DNA from: Mycolicibacterium chlorophenolicum | GTDB taxonomy: Bacteria > Actinomycetota > Actinomycetes > Mycobacteriales > Mycobacteriaceae | Direction of reading: 5' to 3' | Assembly (NCBI RefSeq): GCF_001044235.1 | Contig: NZ_JYNL01000009.1 | Span: 1 to 64,000 of the forward strand | Length of the DNA: 64,000 nucleotides | Shown here: positions 8,634 through 17,449 of the stretch, one piece after another | Layout of the letters: each line of letters starts with the position of its first letter | Numbering within the stretch: position 1 is the first letter of the stretch | Notes under the pieces: generated by a model | What the model saw: the letters and a program-made list of their open reading frames with translations, nothing else | Told to the model about the DNA's origin: nothing | Databases searched by the model: none | Translations under genes and position numbers: made by a program

Positions 8634-8814
8634 TTGAGTTGATCCCCCAGTGCTGTCGAACCGCCGCCTATTACCGCGCGGGAGCGCTTGTGCGCTGTGT
8701 CGTCAACCTAGGAGACCGTGGACGGGTGACCGCGCACATCTGCGTGTCGGCGGGGAGTTTGTGAGCCTGCCGCGGCGTTTCGCGCCGGTGACCGCGGCGG
8801 ATGCGCGGTGGTCT

Positions 8815-9237
8815 CTAGTCGCTGGCGATGCTGTTGATGCGAGCTGTCGCGTTGTCGTGAGCGACTGTGGCCAGCCCCGCGAAGGCGCCCAGGCCACGCA
8901 GCCGGTCGAGCTGGGCCTCACTGGTCGAGCCGAGGTGGGCATTCGGGAAGTTCTGGCTGCGGAACTGTCCGACGAGTGCTTGCGCAGCGTCGGCGTCGAT
9001 GTTCATGAGGGCGAGAACCAGCGTCGCGGTGACTACCTCTTCGCCCTCTTCGTTGGTTCCGGTGTCGACTCTGGTGACGTTGTCGGTGCCGCTGGACGGA
9101 ATCCCGACTACAACAGCGCGGCGCGAGAAGTGTTGTTGCAGTTCCTGGTTGACCGTCGTGACGGCATCGGTGAGGCGTTGGGGGGTGAGCTGATCGCTGG
9201 TGAACAGTTCGACCTGGGCCTGTACTGGTATCAGCAC
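8815..9237 (-). CDS. Hypothetical protein
   Basis: 140 aa from a GTG start with a strong GAGAGGGGA upstream. It has alternating strand and helix composition and is acidic in the middle (DTGTNEEGEEVV). The C-terminal third is Ala-rich helix. No known family is recognised. It is one of several independent small minus-strand genes between 8.4 and 11.7 kb. Confidence 0.65.
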   Translation of the reverse strand: MLIPVQAQVELFTSDQLTPQRLTDAVTTVNQELQQHFSRRAVVVGIPSSGTDNVTRVDTGTNEEGEEVVTATLVLALMNIDADAAQALVGQFRSQNFPNAHLGSTSEAQLDRLRGLGAFAGLATVAHDNATARINSIASD

Positions 9238-9504
9238 GATCGTTCCCCTCTCCGGCCGCCCCGACTCCGACCAGCCTGCATCAATGCTAACCGGGGACGG
9301 TCTGCAACACGACGACCTCAGCGGTGAACGGGCTGTTCATTCCGGGTGCGGGTGTGGTTCCCATCGAGATGCTTTGCCTACGTCTCCCACCGCGGAGCGT
9401 CGTCGCTCCTGATCTCAATCCGGGCGGGTGGGCGTGGTCGGACCGCATCGCAGCGCCCACAGCGGTGTGTTCGCCGCACGGCCAGAAGCCGGTGCACCGT
9501 GGTG

Positions 9505-9663
9505 CTACGTGATCGCCTCGTTCGCGATCACATCAATGGCATCCGGTATCGAGGAGTTCGGGAGGCAGTCGTCGATCGCCTCGACCTCCTCGTCGCTGAG
9601 TGGGCGCCGTGCCCACGCTTCCAGTTGGTCCCTGCTGAGGGTGATTCCCCGCCTGCTGTCCAT
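9505..9663 (-). CDS. Small helical hypothetical protein
   Basis: 52 aa, MDSRRGITLSRDQLEAW followed by LSDEEVEAIDDCLPNSSIPD. A GGAGG lies 8 bases before the ATG. The acidic, helical composition fits a real small protein, with a possible HTH-like or antitoxin-like fold, which is a guess. It is too short for most gene callers. Confidence 0.5.
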   Translation of the reverse strand: MDSRRGITLSRDQLEAWARRPLSDEEVEAIDDCLPNSSIPDAIDVIANEAIT

Positions 9664-9827
9664 CGTCACGTCCTCCGTGCTTTCTGCCGTCTATCGATCC
9701 GCCGCTACCCCCGGCAGGATGGGCTCTCCGTGCTGCTGTGGCTGCGAGGAGATCCGCTTCTCCTGGTCTGTCGGCCATCACACCCCTGGCGCCGCTGCGT
9801 TTGCGATGAGCAGCGCCCCCAGGGCGG

Positions 9828-10208
9828 TCAGGCGGCGTGCAGAGCTGGGTTCCATCCGGCGCGGGCCGCTGCCGTGAGGCGGGCGACGAGGTCTGCCGCG
9901 GTGCCGCCATCCTCGGGCCCGGCGGCGACGGACAGTCGGCGGCTGACCTGGTCGGCATCGATCACTTTGATTTCGTCGAGGCACATCTCTTGCCAGCCGT
10001 GATCATCTTCGGTGGGGTAGCTGGAATACTCCCCTGATCCGTAATGCGTGAGGCCGATCTGCCCTGGTACGTAGTAGAGGCCATCGCTGAGCGCGGCGCG
10101 CGCTGCCTGAATGTCGGCCTCGGCGAGTTCGCCCTGGAGGTGGATTTCGCCGTGCACTTTCCAGTTCGACGCGTCGCGATACATCGTGGGTATGACGGTG
10201 ATCTTCAT
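9828..10208 (-). CDS. Hypothetical protein
   Basis: 126 aa, starting KITVIPTMYRDASNWKVHGE. An AAAGGGGAGA just before the ATG decides the start over the 148-aa extension. The N-terminal half is beta-rich with charged loops (GSGEYSSYPTEDDHGWQE), and the C-terminal half is helical and Ala-rich. It resembles proteins often found in actinobacteriophages and mobile elements, but no function is known. It lies 22 bases after the gene at 10231-10578. Confidence 0.65.
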   Translation of the reverse strand: MKITVIPTMYRDASNWKVHGEIHLQGELAEADIQAARAALSDGLYYVPGQIGLTHYGSGEYSSYPTEDDHGWQEMCLDEIKVIDADQVSRRLSVAAGPEDGGTAADLVARLTAAARAGWNPALHAA

Positions 10209-10230
10209 GGTCTCCCCTTTCGGTTGTGGT

Positions 10231-10578
10231 TCATCGCCGCGGGTTGTGCCACGGCGCAGTTCTCTGGTCGCCATCGCGGGCTGTGACGGCGACGGTGAAG
10301 TGGTTGACTGTCTCTACCTGCACACCGAATTGCTGTTGGATCGCCGCGAGGAGGTCGACGCGGTAGGCCCACTGAAACGGCCCGGTCTCCCAACAGATGA
10401 CGTACGGGGCGCCGTGCCCTTCGCTGATCCCCGTGCGCACCTGGGCGCCGGCGTCGGCTGCGTGCACACCCAGCTGAGCCGGGATGGCGGCCGCTACCCG
10501 TTCGGCCAGTTCCCGTGTCCGGGTGTGCGCGGTCCTCAGGCGCTGTGTTGCAGCGCCTTTGGCTGCTGTCGCATCCAA
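10231..10578 (-). CDS. Hypothetical protein
   Basis: 115 aa from a TTG start with GAGGAGG upstream. A charged N-terminal helix (RLRTAHTRTRELAERVAAAI) leads into a region with ICWETGPFQWAYRVD, then a short Arg-rich tail. No family recognised. It probably shares a transcript with 9828-10208. Confidence 0.55.
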   Translation of the reverse strand: MDATAAKGAATQRLRTAHTRTRELAERVAAAIPAQLGVHAADAGAQVRTGISEGHGAPYVICWETGPFQWAYRVDLLAAIQQQFGVQVETVNHFTVAVTARDGDQRTAPWHNPRR

Positions 10579-10710
10579 ACTGCGTTCCCTCCTCACGCCG
10601 TGGTTCGGCACCTGCGGCTGATGCTCACACGCCCACTGCTCGCGATGTGAGAGGTGGGTACGTGTCGGGGACACTTTCGATTGGCGCCTCAGGGCGGCGC
10701 CGCGGCGTCC

Positions 10711-11373
10711 TCAGGTGGCGAACGTCACGATCCGGCTTCCCTGCACGTATTCGATGCGAGTTGGGCCGAATGCCGTCATCGGGGACCGCGGGTAGGTGTG
10801 CCCGTGAATCACCAGGCGCGGATGTCGTGCTTCGACCCAGGTCCGCAACGCGTCGATGCCGTGGTGCGCGGGGTCCTGGTGATCGTTGATCCCCCGTGGT
10901 GGGCAGTGGGTGACGAGGACATCGGCGGCCGGTAGCTGTTGCACCATTTGCCGATACTCTTCCTGGGTATAGAGGATGTCGCTGGTTCCGGCTTTGTAGC
11001 GGACGCATCCCTCGAGCCCCGTGAACGTCAGCCCCGCCACATCGACAGCGGACAGATGAAGGTTGGCGAACCCCATGTCGGCCAGATACGCGCCGTCGCA
11101 GTGGTTTCCATAGACACCGAGCGTGGGGCGGCTTGTCTGGGTCAATCCGCGGAGGTCGCCCGAGAAGAGGTCCCCGGCGAGTACTACGACGTCGACTGCT
11201 TCGGCGTCGAGGAAGCCTTCGACGTCACTGGGGAGTTCGGGCGCCATGTCCGCAATGACGAGCAGTCGTACGGTCCGCGAGGACGCCGGCGCGCGCAGTC
11301 GTTTGGCGGCGTTGCCAGCTCTTTTGATCCATGACTGCTCGGTGTTCCCGCTGCGAGCGTCGCTGACGGCCAT
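10711..11373 (-). CDS. Calcineurin-like metallophosphoesterase
   Basis: 220 aa. Metallophosphoesterase motifs in order: LLVIADMAPEL near residue 37, VVLAGDLFSG (GD), GVYGNHCDG (GNH), VLVTHCPPRG (second His) and VIHGHTYP (GHxY/H). The first motif lacks the usual DxH histidine (it reads ADMAP), which may change one metal ligand. The substrate is unknown; members act on phosphodiesters, nucleotides or proteins. The start is the ATG at 11373, 8 bases after the preceding gene. A second member of the superfamily lies at 44458. Confidence 0.8.
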   Translation of the reverse strand: MAVSDARSGNTEQSWIKRAGNAAKRLRAPASSRTVRLLVIADMAPELPSDVEGFLDAEAVDVVVLAGDLFSGDLRGLTQTSRPTLGVYGNHCDGAYLADMGFANLHLSAVDVAGLTFTGLEGCVRYKAGTSDILYTQEEYRQMVQQLPAADVLVTHCPPRGINDHQDPAHHGIDALRTWVEARHPRLVIHGHTYPRSPMTAFGPTRIEYVQGSRIVTFAT

Positions 11374-11380
11374 GTGCCCG

Positions 11381-11677
11381 TTACCCGAGGCCTTTGGTGG
11401 TGATCGTCGCGCGGATGCGGGATAGGGAGACGGTTCTGTCGGTGAGCATGGCCCAGCTCTCCCAGTTGTCGAGGGCTTGCTCGACATCGGTGAACGATAC
11501 TCCCGGTCGGCTGATGAAACATGTTGTGCCGTTGTCGGATCGGCCCGCGGATGCGATGACGGCGATGAGTTGACCCTGGTCGCTGAAGTGTTGCTCGCGG
11601 CGGAATCTGAGCTGGTAGGGTCGGCCGTCACCGTCGTCGTCGATGAAGTCGTAGGCCATCGCATAGTCGATCTCCAT
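11381..11677 (-). CDS. Hypothetical protein upstream of the metallophosphoesterase
   Basis: 98 aa, starting EIDYAMAYDFIDDDGDGRPY. The start at 11677 is chosen because GGAAGGA sits 6 bases before it; an ATG 6 bases further upstream is too close to that site. It has beta strands followed by a helix that ends with ISRPGVSFTDVEQALDNWES. It is followed after 7 bases by the metallophosphoesterase, so the two are probably cotranscribed. Function unknown. Confidence 0.65.
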   Translation of the reverse strand: MEIDYAMAYDFIDDDGDGRPYQLRFRREQHFSDQGQLIAVIASAGRSDNGTTCFISRPGVSFTDVEQALDNWESWAMLTDRTVSLSRIRATITTKGLG

Positions 11678-11741
11678 AGTCATTCCTTCCGATGATGCGC
11701 CGTCGGGCATTGACGTGTATCACGTTGCCTTTGAGCGTGTT

Positions 11742-13490
11742 TCACAAGGGCTGGTTGTTTTCACCGCTGACGGCGGGTGGGTCTGACGGTGCCGGGCTCG
11801 ATTGGGCTGTGGGTCTTTTGAGTTCTCGTAGCGCCCCGTCGTGGTCGGATCCGCGTAGGTGGCCGTTGTAGTCGTCGCGGCTCTTGTCGTACTGGTACAT
11901 CTGCGGGTCGGGGGTGCCGTCGTCGAGGTCGAGGTTGACCATCTTCAGGGCGTGCAGTTCGGCCATGGGCAGAGTCGCGAACTCCGGGTCTTCCACGCAA
12001 AACCATTGCCGGCTGTAGAGTTTCGGGATCTTGCGAGATACGGTGTCGCGGTAGGCTCGCCAGGGCCCGCGAATGCCTTCTGGCACCTTGGGGCCGTCGA
12101 TGTCGGTGCCGGGCGTGTAGCTCCAGTACGACTGGAATTCTTTGACCGAGGCGGTCTCGGGTACGGCGACCAGGCCGCGGCCTTGCGTTTCGGGGCTGAT
12201 GAGTTCGCCGACTCGTCGGGCCTTCGGTTCCATTTCTTGGGTAAAGGCCTGTTTGAGTGTCATCTCGGCCGGCGGCCCGAGTGTGATGATGAGCTTGCAC
12301 TGCCCGAGGATGTCGCGGGGGATGGTCTTGGCGTAGAGATCCTGGGTGGACAGCATCATGTGCATGCGAAATTCGCGGCCCACCTTGAACATCGCGCGCA
12401 GATCGTCGACGAAGGCGTTGTCTTTGCCTGGGTGTTCCTCGTAGAGTCCGGCGACTTCGTTGCGCATGGTGGCGAATTCGTCGAGGATGATGGTCCACGC
12501 TGGAAAGCCCATGGGGTCGGGGTGGCCGGCCGCCTTGCGCTCTTGTGCGACCCTGCGGCGTCGGGACAGCTCCTGCACCGCGGCGTGGACGAGGCGTGGG
12601 TGCTCGGCCGGGCCCGATGAGATCATGACCATCTGCGCCTCGCCGTTCAGACTCGTGTAGTCGGTACCCTTCCCATCGCCCACCAGGATGGGTACGCCTT
12701 CAGCGCGCAGTTGTTCGATGATGCCGCGCACGAAAACGCTCTTGCCTGAGCCTGTTCCGCCGATGATCAGCCAGTGGTGGTAGTCCTTGAGCGCATATTC
12801 GAGCCGTTCCCCTAGTTCGTCGACGCCGATGCCGATGCTGAGCTTGTTGTAGCGGCGGATGGCTTCCTCGGGGCTGTCGACGATGACGTCGGGCAGTGGA
12901 GGGGCCACCCACGGGGCGAAGGGCTTCTTACGGGTGGCGGTGACTTGGTCACGTGCGGAGTCGACGTCGACGAGCCAGTCGCCGGCGACCGCGCCCTGTA
13001 GACGTTGGGCGACCATGGTGGCGTTGCGCCGGTCGGCGAGGTAGCCGGGGACAATGGCACGCAGGGCGTAGGACATCAGCCTGCCGGTGGTGTCGTCGTA
13101 GTGCACCGCTGAGTCGAGGAGTTCGAAGGGGAACTTGCCCGAGAGCAGCTGTCGGATCCGGTCGATGTCGCCGCCGCCGAGCACGACCTGGGGACCCGGT
13201 GGAGGCGACGGCTCGGGTGGCGTCGGCGTGGGCGCGGTGTGCTCTTGGCCTCTGTGGGTGGTGGCAGTTGGGCGTTGGAACACCCACCCGGCCCCCAGGG
13301 ATGTCGCGATGACCGCCGGGATCCAGAGCAGTGAAGCGAGTTCGACATAATGCGGGTGACCCAACCGCCCCACCATGTACAACAACAATCCGATACCAGC
13401 CAGGAGCAGGCAGCCGCCGGTGAGACTGCGGCTGGGCGTGAGCCAGTAGGACTGTGCGTGGCGCGGCTGCGGCGCATCGGGGTGTGTCAC
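11742..13490 (-). CDS. Membrane FtsK/SpoIIIE-type (TraB-like) DNA translocase
   Basis: 582 aa from a GTG start 4 bases after the stop of a 22-aa frame. Two membrane segments lie at about residues 23-40 and 49-68, followed by a Pro-rich linker and then the motor domain. Walker A is IIGGTGSGKS (about 242-251) and Walker B is WTIILDEF (about 332-339); STQDLYAKTIP fits the sensor region. This is the layout of FtsK-like pumps encoded on actinomycete plasmids, ICEs and phages, which move double-stranded DNA, either in TraB-type conjugation or in segregation. It lacks an evident gamma-type winged-helix end. It is the last gene of a minus-strand block with a nuclease-like protein and a secreted protease. 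Confidence 0.85.
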   Translation of the reverse strand: MTHPDAPQPRHAQSYWLTPSRSLTGGCLLLAGIGLLLYMVGRLGHPHYVELASLLWIPAVIATSLGAGWVFQRPTATTHRGQEHTAPTPTPPEPSPPPGPQVVLGGGDIDRIRQLLSGKFPFELLDSAVHYDDTTGRLMSYALRAIVPGYLADRRNATMVAQRLQGAVAGDWLVDVDSARDQVTATRKKPFAPWVAPPLPDVIVDSPEEAIRRYNKLSIGIGVDELGERLEYALKDYHHWLIIGGTGSGKSVFVRGIIEQLRAEGVPILVGDGKGTDYTSLNGEAQMVMISSGPAEHPRLVHAAVQELSRRRRVAQERKAAGHPDPMGFPAWTIILDEFATMRNEVAGLYEEHPGKDNAFVDDLRAMFKVGREFRMHMMLSTQDLYAKTIPRDILGQCKLIITLGPPAEMTLKQAFTQEMEPKARRVGELISPETQGRGLVAVPETASVKEFQSYWSYTPGTDIDGPKVPEGIRGPWRAYRDTVSRKIPKLYSRQWFCVEDPEFATLPMAELHALKMVNLDLDDGTPDPQMYQYDKSRDDYNGHLRGSDHDGALRELKRPTAQSSPAPSDPPAVSGENNQPL

Positions 13491-13492
13491 AG

Positions 13493-13561
13493 CTAGCCCG
13501 CCATCGCCGCGTGCCGGGCGCCCAGATCGACCCGGGCCGGTGTGCGTGGTGCGCTGGTCAT
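13493..13561 (-). CDS. Possible 22-aa coupling peptide between nuclease and FtsK genes
   Basis: A 22-codon frame (MTSAPRTPARVDLGARHAA..) begins with ATGA overlapping the stop of the nuclease gene and ends 4 bases before the GTG of the FtsK-like gene. It may be only a translational link rather than a functional peptide. Confidence 0.3.
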   Translation of the reverse strand: MTSAPRTPARVDLGARHAAMAG

Positions 13562-14322
13562 GGCGTCTGTCCGCACACGGCCACCGCGGCCGCCTTGTCG
13601 GACGTCGTGATGGGCAGCTGGTAAGCCACCACGACGCTGAGGTAGCGCACGACGTACGGACACTGTTGTGCGGTGTTGGTAGGTAGCCATTCACCGGGCC
13701 CGAGATCTTGCTTGGACTGGTTGGCGTGGGCGGACACGGCGAGCAGGTTGCGTTGATCGTTGGCGAACTGTTGCCGCCGGGCCGCAGACCATGCCCACGC
13801 TCCGGCGTCGAAGGCGCGATGGAGCGGCACGACATGATCGATTTGGGTTTGCGACAACGTGATTCGCTGTCCGGAGTACGGGTCGATGAGCCAGCCGGAG
13901 GTCACTTTGCAGTTGCGCGTGCCCGGCTTGAAGGTGACGTCGTGCAGCTGGGCGGCCAGTACGGTGTTGCGGACGTCGCACCCTGTCGTCGAGGCCGGAT
14001 CGTTCCATGCGGGGCCGAAGACGCATCCTTCCTTCTGCCCGGTCTGCTTGTCGGTGCCGCATCCACGTTCGTAGCCCGGCGCGGGGTCGATCTCGTCGAC
14101 GACGCTCACTCGCGCGATGAGGTCGTTGAACTGGTTCACCTGTGACGGCGCCGCTACGGTGCCGGCCGGTTGCGCTGCAGGAGGGCGCATCGCCCAGGCG
14201 CCGTACGCGCCGAGCGACAGTGCCAACGCCATCACGGCGGTGATGATGCGCGTGCGCGGCCGGTACCGTCTTCCACCCCGTCTCGATGCTCCCGCCAAGG
14301 CCTCGAGTAGCAGCCCGGTCAT
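13558..14322 (-). CDS. Membrane-anchored or secreted HNH-type nuclease (DUF1524-like)
   Basis: 254 aa. The start at 14322 follows AGAGGGGG; an upstream extension to 14460 is poor. One hydrophobic segment at about residues 25-44 places the rest outside. The exported part has the layout of actinobacterial DUF1524/HNH proteins: paired Cys (YERGCG, CVFGPAW, GCDVRNT, RNCKVTSG), then QIDHVVPLHRAFDAGAW (catalytic DH at about 162-163), QFANDQRNLLAV (Asn) and QSKQDLGPGEWLP. The expected activity is metal-dependent DNA or RNA cleavage outside the cytoplasm. Its stop overlaps a 22-aa frame that leads to the FtsK-like gene, pointing to a joint role, perhaps in DNA uptake or transfer. Confidence 0.8.
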   Translation of the reverse strand: MTGLLLEALAGASRRGGRRYRPRTRIITAVMALALSLGAYGAWAMRPPAAQPAGTVAAPSQVNQFNDLIARVSVVDEIDPAPGYERGCGTDKQTGQKEGCVFGPAWNDPASTTGCDVRNTVLAAQLHDVTFKPGTRNCKVTSGWLIDPYSGQRITLSQTQIDHVVPLHRAFDAGAWAWSAARRQQFANDQRNLLAVSAHANQSKQDLGPGEWLPTNTAQQCPYVVRYLSVVVAYQLPITTSDKAAAVAVCGQTP

Positions 14323-14534
14323 CCAACCCCCTCTGTGCCCTTGATCGCTGTCAGCGGCGATCCTCGTGCGGGCCATTGTGGGTGCGCCAGACGGCGCCTC
14401 GGGTGAAGCTGCGGCGTTGCGCGCCAGGTTTTTTGGCCCGATGAACGGGCGGCGAACCAAGACGCCCCAGCGGTGTGGGCGTCTGCAATGTCACTGGATT
14501 CGAGCGCTGCGTAACACGCTGGGCGCCGAACAGC

Positions 14535-15212
14535 TCAGTTCAGGCTGAGGTTCCATTTGTCGAGCCACGGTCCGATCAGTTCGGCCACGGGGTATCCGTC
14601 ATCGGAGCTGGCCCTGATGGTGATGCCGACCGCAAACGCCGTGCCGTCGTCTTTGAGCCCGTACACGGGGCCACCGGAGTCGCCCGGGGCGATGTCGGCG
14701 GCGAACTTGACCTTCGATGACGAGGCCTCGACGACTCGGCCGCACGAACGGCCCGTGGCCACGCCGACCTTGCAGAGCCACATGCCCTCGGCGACGCTGG
14801 AGGCGAAGCCGGTCACCGGTAGGTGGCCGGCGATGTTTGGGTCGAGCTGCAAGGCCCCGGTCAGGCTCATCACGGCGACGTCGGTTTGATTACCTGCATC
14901 ACCGGCGTACTTGCTGACTACGAAATTGGCGGCGGGTACGAGTCGTCCGTCGACCGCTGAGTTCACCGCGGCGGTGTCGCCGGTATCGCAGTGACCCGCG
15001 GTGAACAGGACCGGGGCGCCGCGCTGGTTGTGCGCAACGAAACCAGCGGTGCAGATCGAGGGGGCATCACCGAGGATCTCCATGCCTGCGCCCGGATAGA
15101 GCGCGGACACCGCGGGCAGTGGGCCGGCGTGGGCAGGGCTGGTGGGAGCGATGATCACACAACTGACGGCAACCACTGCTGCGGCGAATCGTCGCAGTCG
15201 ATGCCAACTCAT
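14535..15212 (-). CDS. Secreted trypsin-like serine protease
   Basis: 225 aa with a signal peptide (about residues 1-29, ending SPAHA). It is a chymotrypsin-fold S1 protease of the compact actinobacterial type: catalytic His in FTAGHCDTG (H74), Asp in QTDVAVMSL (D111) and Ser in APGDSGGPVYG (S179). Cys pairs fit disulfides. The ATG is followed by a basic N-region and a hydrophobic core. Downstream is the nuclease/FtsK pair, upstream the Ala-rich protein 15263-16189. A role in processing surface proteins of a transfer apparatus is possible but unproven. Confidence 0.9.
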   Translation of the reverse strand: MSWHRLRRFAAAVVAVSCVIIAPTSPAHAGPLPAVSALYPGAGMEILGDAPSICTAGFVAHNQRGAPVLFTAGHCDTGDTAAVNSAVDGRLVPAANFVVSKYAGDAGNQTDVAVMSLTGALQLDPNIAGHLPVTGFASSVAEGMWLCKVGVATGRSCGRVVEASSSKVKFAADIAPGDSGGPVYGLKDDGTAFAVGITIRASSDDGYPVAELIGPWLDKWNLSLN

Positions 15213-15262
15213 TTCCGTTGCCGCCCTTCGCTATTCGCTCCGCCTTGTGGTTGTGCGGCCGA

Positions 15263-16189
15263 TCAGGCCGGGTGGACCGATCCCGGCGGTGATGGCCGGT
15301 CGTCAGGCACCCACACACCGGGCGAGATCTCCATGTAGCGGTTCATCCAGGACGGCGGCAGGGGTTGCTCGGGCGTGGGGCTCCACAGGACCACGTCGTC
15401 GTGGCCCTGCTTTTCGATGGCGTCCCGCGTGAGCCCGTTCGGAAACTGCGATTCTGGGACGTAGGGCGGGTAGTGGGGGGTATCAGTGCTCGGCGATTGT
15501 GCCGGCGCCGGCGGGAGCAGCGGCGGAAGCGACGGGTCGGTGGTGGTCTGGGGACTCAACGGCGCGGGCTGCCACCCGGCCGAAAGCACGGTCGGCGTAC
15601 CCGCCGCGGCTTTCTTCGCCGTCTCGTCGGGCGACTCGCCACTGACGATGCCGTTGGCGACGACGCTGTGTCGGTCCTGAAAGGCCGACCTGGCAGACCG
15701 TATGCGTTCCTGGGCTTCGGCGACGAGTTCGTCCTTGGTTTGCCGCAGCTTCTGCTGGGGCCAGCTCTCGGCGACAGCGCGGTCACAGAGCTCGTCGTAG
15801 GCCGCGTGGTAGTCGGTGCTGATCTGGTTCATCTGCGACTTGGTGGCGCCGATGTTCTCGGCCCCGGAGTCCAACCATGCCGCCACGTTCAAGTGCCGCG
15901 CCTCGTCAGCCGTCAGCGTCTGATGATGAGCCGCCAGCTTGGTGGCCAGTGCACCCCCGGCCAGGCCGCGGAACTCAGGCTCGGTGTATCCGGCGGCCGC
16001 CAGGGCGACCCCGCCAGCACCGGCGGCCTGCTCTGCCGCCCGGCGTTGCACCTGCGCTTCACGTGCGTAGGCGGTCTCATCCTGCACCGGGAAGTGTTCG
16101 CCGATGATCAGCGCCGTTTCCGGTAGGTCCACCGGTTCGATCGCACCCATGTCTGTTGCCCCCTGACTACTGCCCAGCGTGCCTGTCAC
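15263..16189 (-). CDS. Ala-rich helical protein with Pro-rich tail
   Basis: 308 aa. Either the GTG at 16189 (GGAGG upstream) or the ATG at 16150 (GGGGG upstream) can start it. Residues about 14-200 are predicted long helices with periodic charged residues (YDELCDRAVAESWPQQKLRQ, ERIRSARSAFQ), followed by a Pro/Ser-rich stretch and a compact end (VLWSPTPEQPLPPSWMNRY). The helical part recalls WXG100-like or DUF4226-like mycobacterial secretion-associated proteins, but I cannot assign a family. There is no signal peptide. It lies upstream of the protease, nuclease and FtsK genes and is probably in the same operon. Confidence 0.65.
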   Translation of the reverse strand: MTGTLGSSQGATDMGAIEPVDLPETALIIGEHFPVQDETAYAREAQVQRRAAEQAAGAGGVALAAAGYTEPEFRGLAGGALATKLAAHHQTLTADEARHLNVAAWLDSGAENIGATKSQMNQISTDYHAAYDELCDRAVAESWPQQKLRQTKDELVAEAQERIRSARSAFQDRHSVVANGIVSGESPDETAKKAAAGTPTVLSAGWQPAPLSPQTTTDPSLPPLLPPAPAQSPSTDTPHYPPYVPESQFPNGLTRDAIEKQGHDDVVLWSPTPEQPLPPSWMNRYMEISPGVWVPDDRPSPPGSVHPA

Positions 16190-16201
16190 CAGACCTCCAG
16201 A

Positions 16202-16432
16202 TTAAAGCGACGTCGCCGAGGGGGAGAGTTTGAGCGCGGTGTCGCGACGTTTTTCACCGGGAGCCCACGAGCGGCCGGGGCCTCTCTCCGTCTCCGGTTG
16301 GCGGGATGCCCAGGCCGGTGACGTCGGGTAGCCAGCACAGGGGAAGGGGCCGCCTGGCCTCAGGGCCTTGGCGTTCGCGGTGACCGTAAGCCGCCTGTTG
16401 CGGCAGTCGGTAGCGCCTTCGCCCAGCGTCAT
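16202..16432 (-). CDS. Possible small protein overlapping the 16429 gene
   Basis: 76 aa, with an ATGA overlap with the stop of the preceding gene that suggests coupling. The composition is Arg/Pro/Gly-rich and unconvincing, so it may not be expressed. Confidence 0.3.
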   Translation of the reverse strand: MTLGEGATDCRNRRLTVTANAKALRPGGPFPCAGYPTSPAWASRQPETERGPGRSWAPGEKRRDTALKLSPSATSL

Positions 16433-16914
16433 TCGGGAACGTCGATGGTGACGCCCACCTCGCCCAACGCGTTCAGGATGAACTGTGTGAGGCGTTTACC
16501 GCTGTAGTGATGCACGGGCCCGTTGATCGCGATGAACGGAACTCCTCCGAGGCTCGACGCGGCGATCGGACCGACGGTCACCGGAGGACTCAGAATGGGC
16601 CCAGGGGTGAGGGCGGTCTCACCGGTGTCACCCGGGCTGGGCATCACCTGCCGCGAGGCGTCAGGTGGCGGTGCGTTCATACGGCGCAGTTTAATGACCG
16701 ACGAACCCGGCAGGCATTCCGCCGCGTGTCGCAGGGCAGTTTTTCGCCGACGCAAGCACCACCCATGGGTCGCCCAGGAGTCACCGTGCACGGCTCGCCA
16801 GACTCCGCTATCTCCGCAGCGCGCACACCTGGCCTGCGACCTCGACGACACCAGCAGATCAGCCACCAGTTGCGACGTTGGCACCGCGGTCAGCGCCTTG
16901 GCACAGCAACTCAT
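16429..16914 (-). CDS. Hypothetical protein with possible zinc-binding N-terminus
   Basis: 161 aa if started at 16914. The first 78 residues contain CARCGDSGVW, then WC, H and EC spaced like a zinc site. The second part has a Pro-rich linker and a conserved-looking end (GVPFIAINGPVHHYSGKRL). A second in-frame ATG at 16680 would give an 83-aa protein without the Cys region. Neither start has a strong ribosome binding site. It is the first gene of the block leading to the FtsK-like gene. Confidence 0.5.
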   Translation of the reverse strand: MSCCAKALTAVPTSQLVADLLVSSRSQARCARCGDSGVWRAVHGDSWATHGWCLRRRKTALRHAAECLPGSSVIKLRRMNAPPPDASRQVMPSPGDTGETALTPGPILSPPVTVGPIAASSLGGVPFIAINGPVHHYSGKRLTQFILNALGEVGVTIDVPE

Positions 16915-17096
16915 CCTGAGCCGTGGAGCGACCGCCGTGACGCGCTAACCCCATCACCGCAACGTTCGGAGAACCGTCGCTACGGACGACGAGTCGGGTT
17001 GCACACCCTCTGACCACACGTGACGGTACGAACGTATTGCCAAACGGATCCGCGACGCGCTTGCTCCGCAAACCCACGGGACCTTAAACAGGGCTT

Positions 17097-17102
17097 TATA
17101 CT
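17097..17102 (+). promoter_or_regulatory. Leaderless -10 element (TATACT)
   Basis: TATACT ends 8 bases before the ATG at 17111, and there is no ribosome binding site between. This is the usual spacing for a leaderless mycobacterial transcript starting at or next to the ATG. No clear -35 is seen. Confidence 0.5.
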
Positions 17103-17110
17103 TCTGCTCT

Positions 17111-17437
17111 ATGGCCCGGGAGAAGAAGCCGACAGCCGACCAGATCCCCGTTCTCGAGGACCTGCGTCGCGCGGCCGCATTACGCAATGAGGCCTACCGC
17201 CATTACCTGTCGGTTTTTCACCGGGCGCTCGAAGCGGGCGTCGGCCCCAGCGTCATCGCCCGCTACGCAAGCATCAGCCCCCAAGCGGCGAACAGCACGC
17301 GAAATCGGCTTGAGGCCACTGGTGACGACAGCGACGCTCCTGCAACCGTCGACGACGTGCTCGACCGTGCCGGCTTCCCGACCCGCCCCGGAAAGGAACA
17401 CCGCTCGGCGCGCGGTCGACGAAAAACCGCAAGTTGA
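17111..17437 (+). CDS. Small hypothetical DNA-binding-like protein
   Basis: 108 aa. An N-terminal Lys-rich start and helix (PVLEDLRRAAALRNEAYRHY) are followed by ALEAGVGPSVIARYASISPQ, which looks like a helix-turn-helix. The C-terminus is basic (RPGKEHRSARGRRKTAS). The protein probably binds DNA and may be a small regulator; the family is not known. It is convergent with 17450-18130, with about 10 bases between stops. Confidence 0.65.
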   Translation: MAREKKPTADQIPVLEDLRRAAALRNEAYRHYLSVFHRALEAGVGPSVIARYASISPQAANSTRNRLEATGDDSDAPATVDDVLDRAGFPTRPGKEHRSARGRRKTAS

Positions 17438-17449
17438 CGACGGCCGAGC

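Noticed and set aside
9700..9827. Minus-strand frame ending near 9700 with QEKRISSQPQQ-like sequence
   Set aside because: It has coding-like composition but no start codon after the last stop; could be a remnant.
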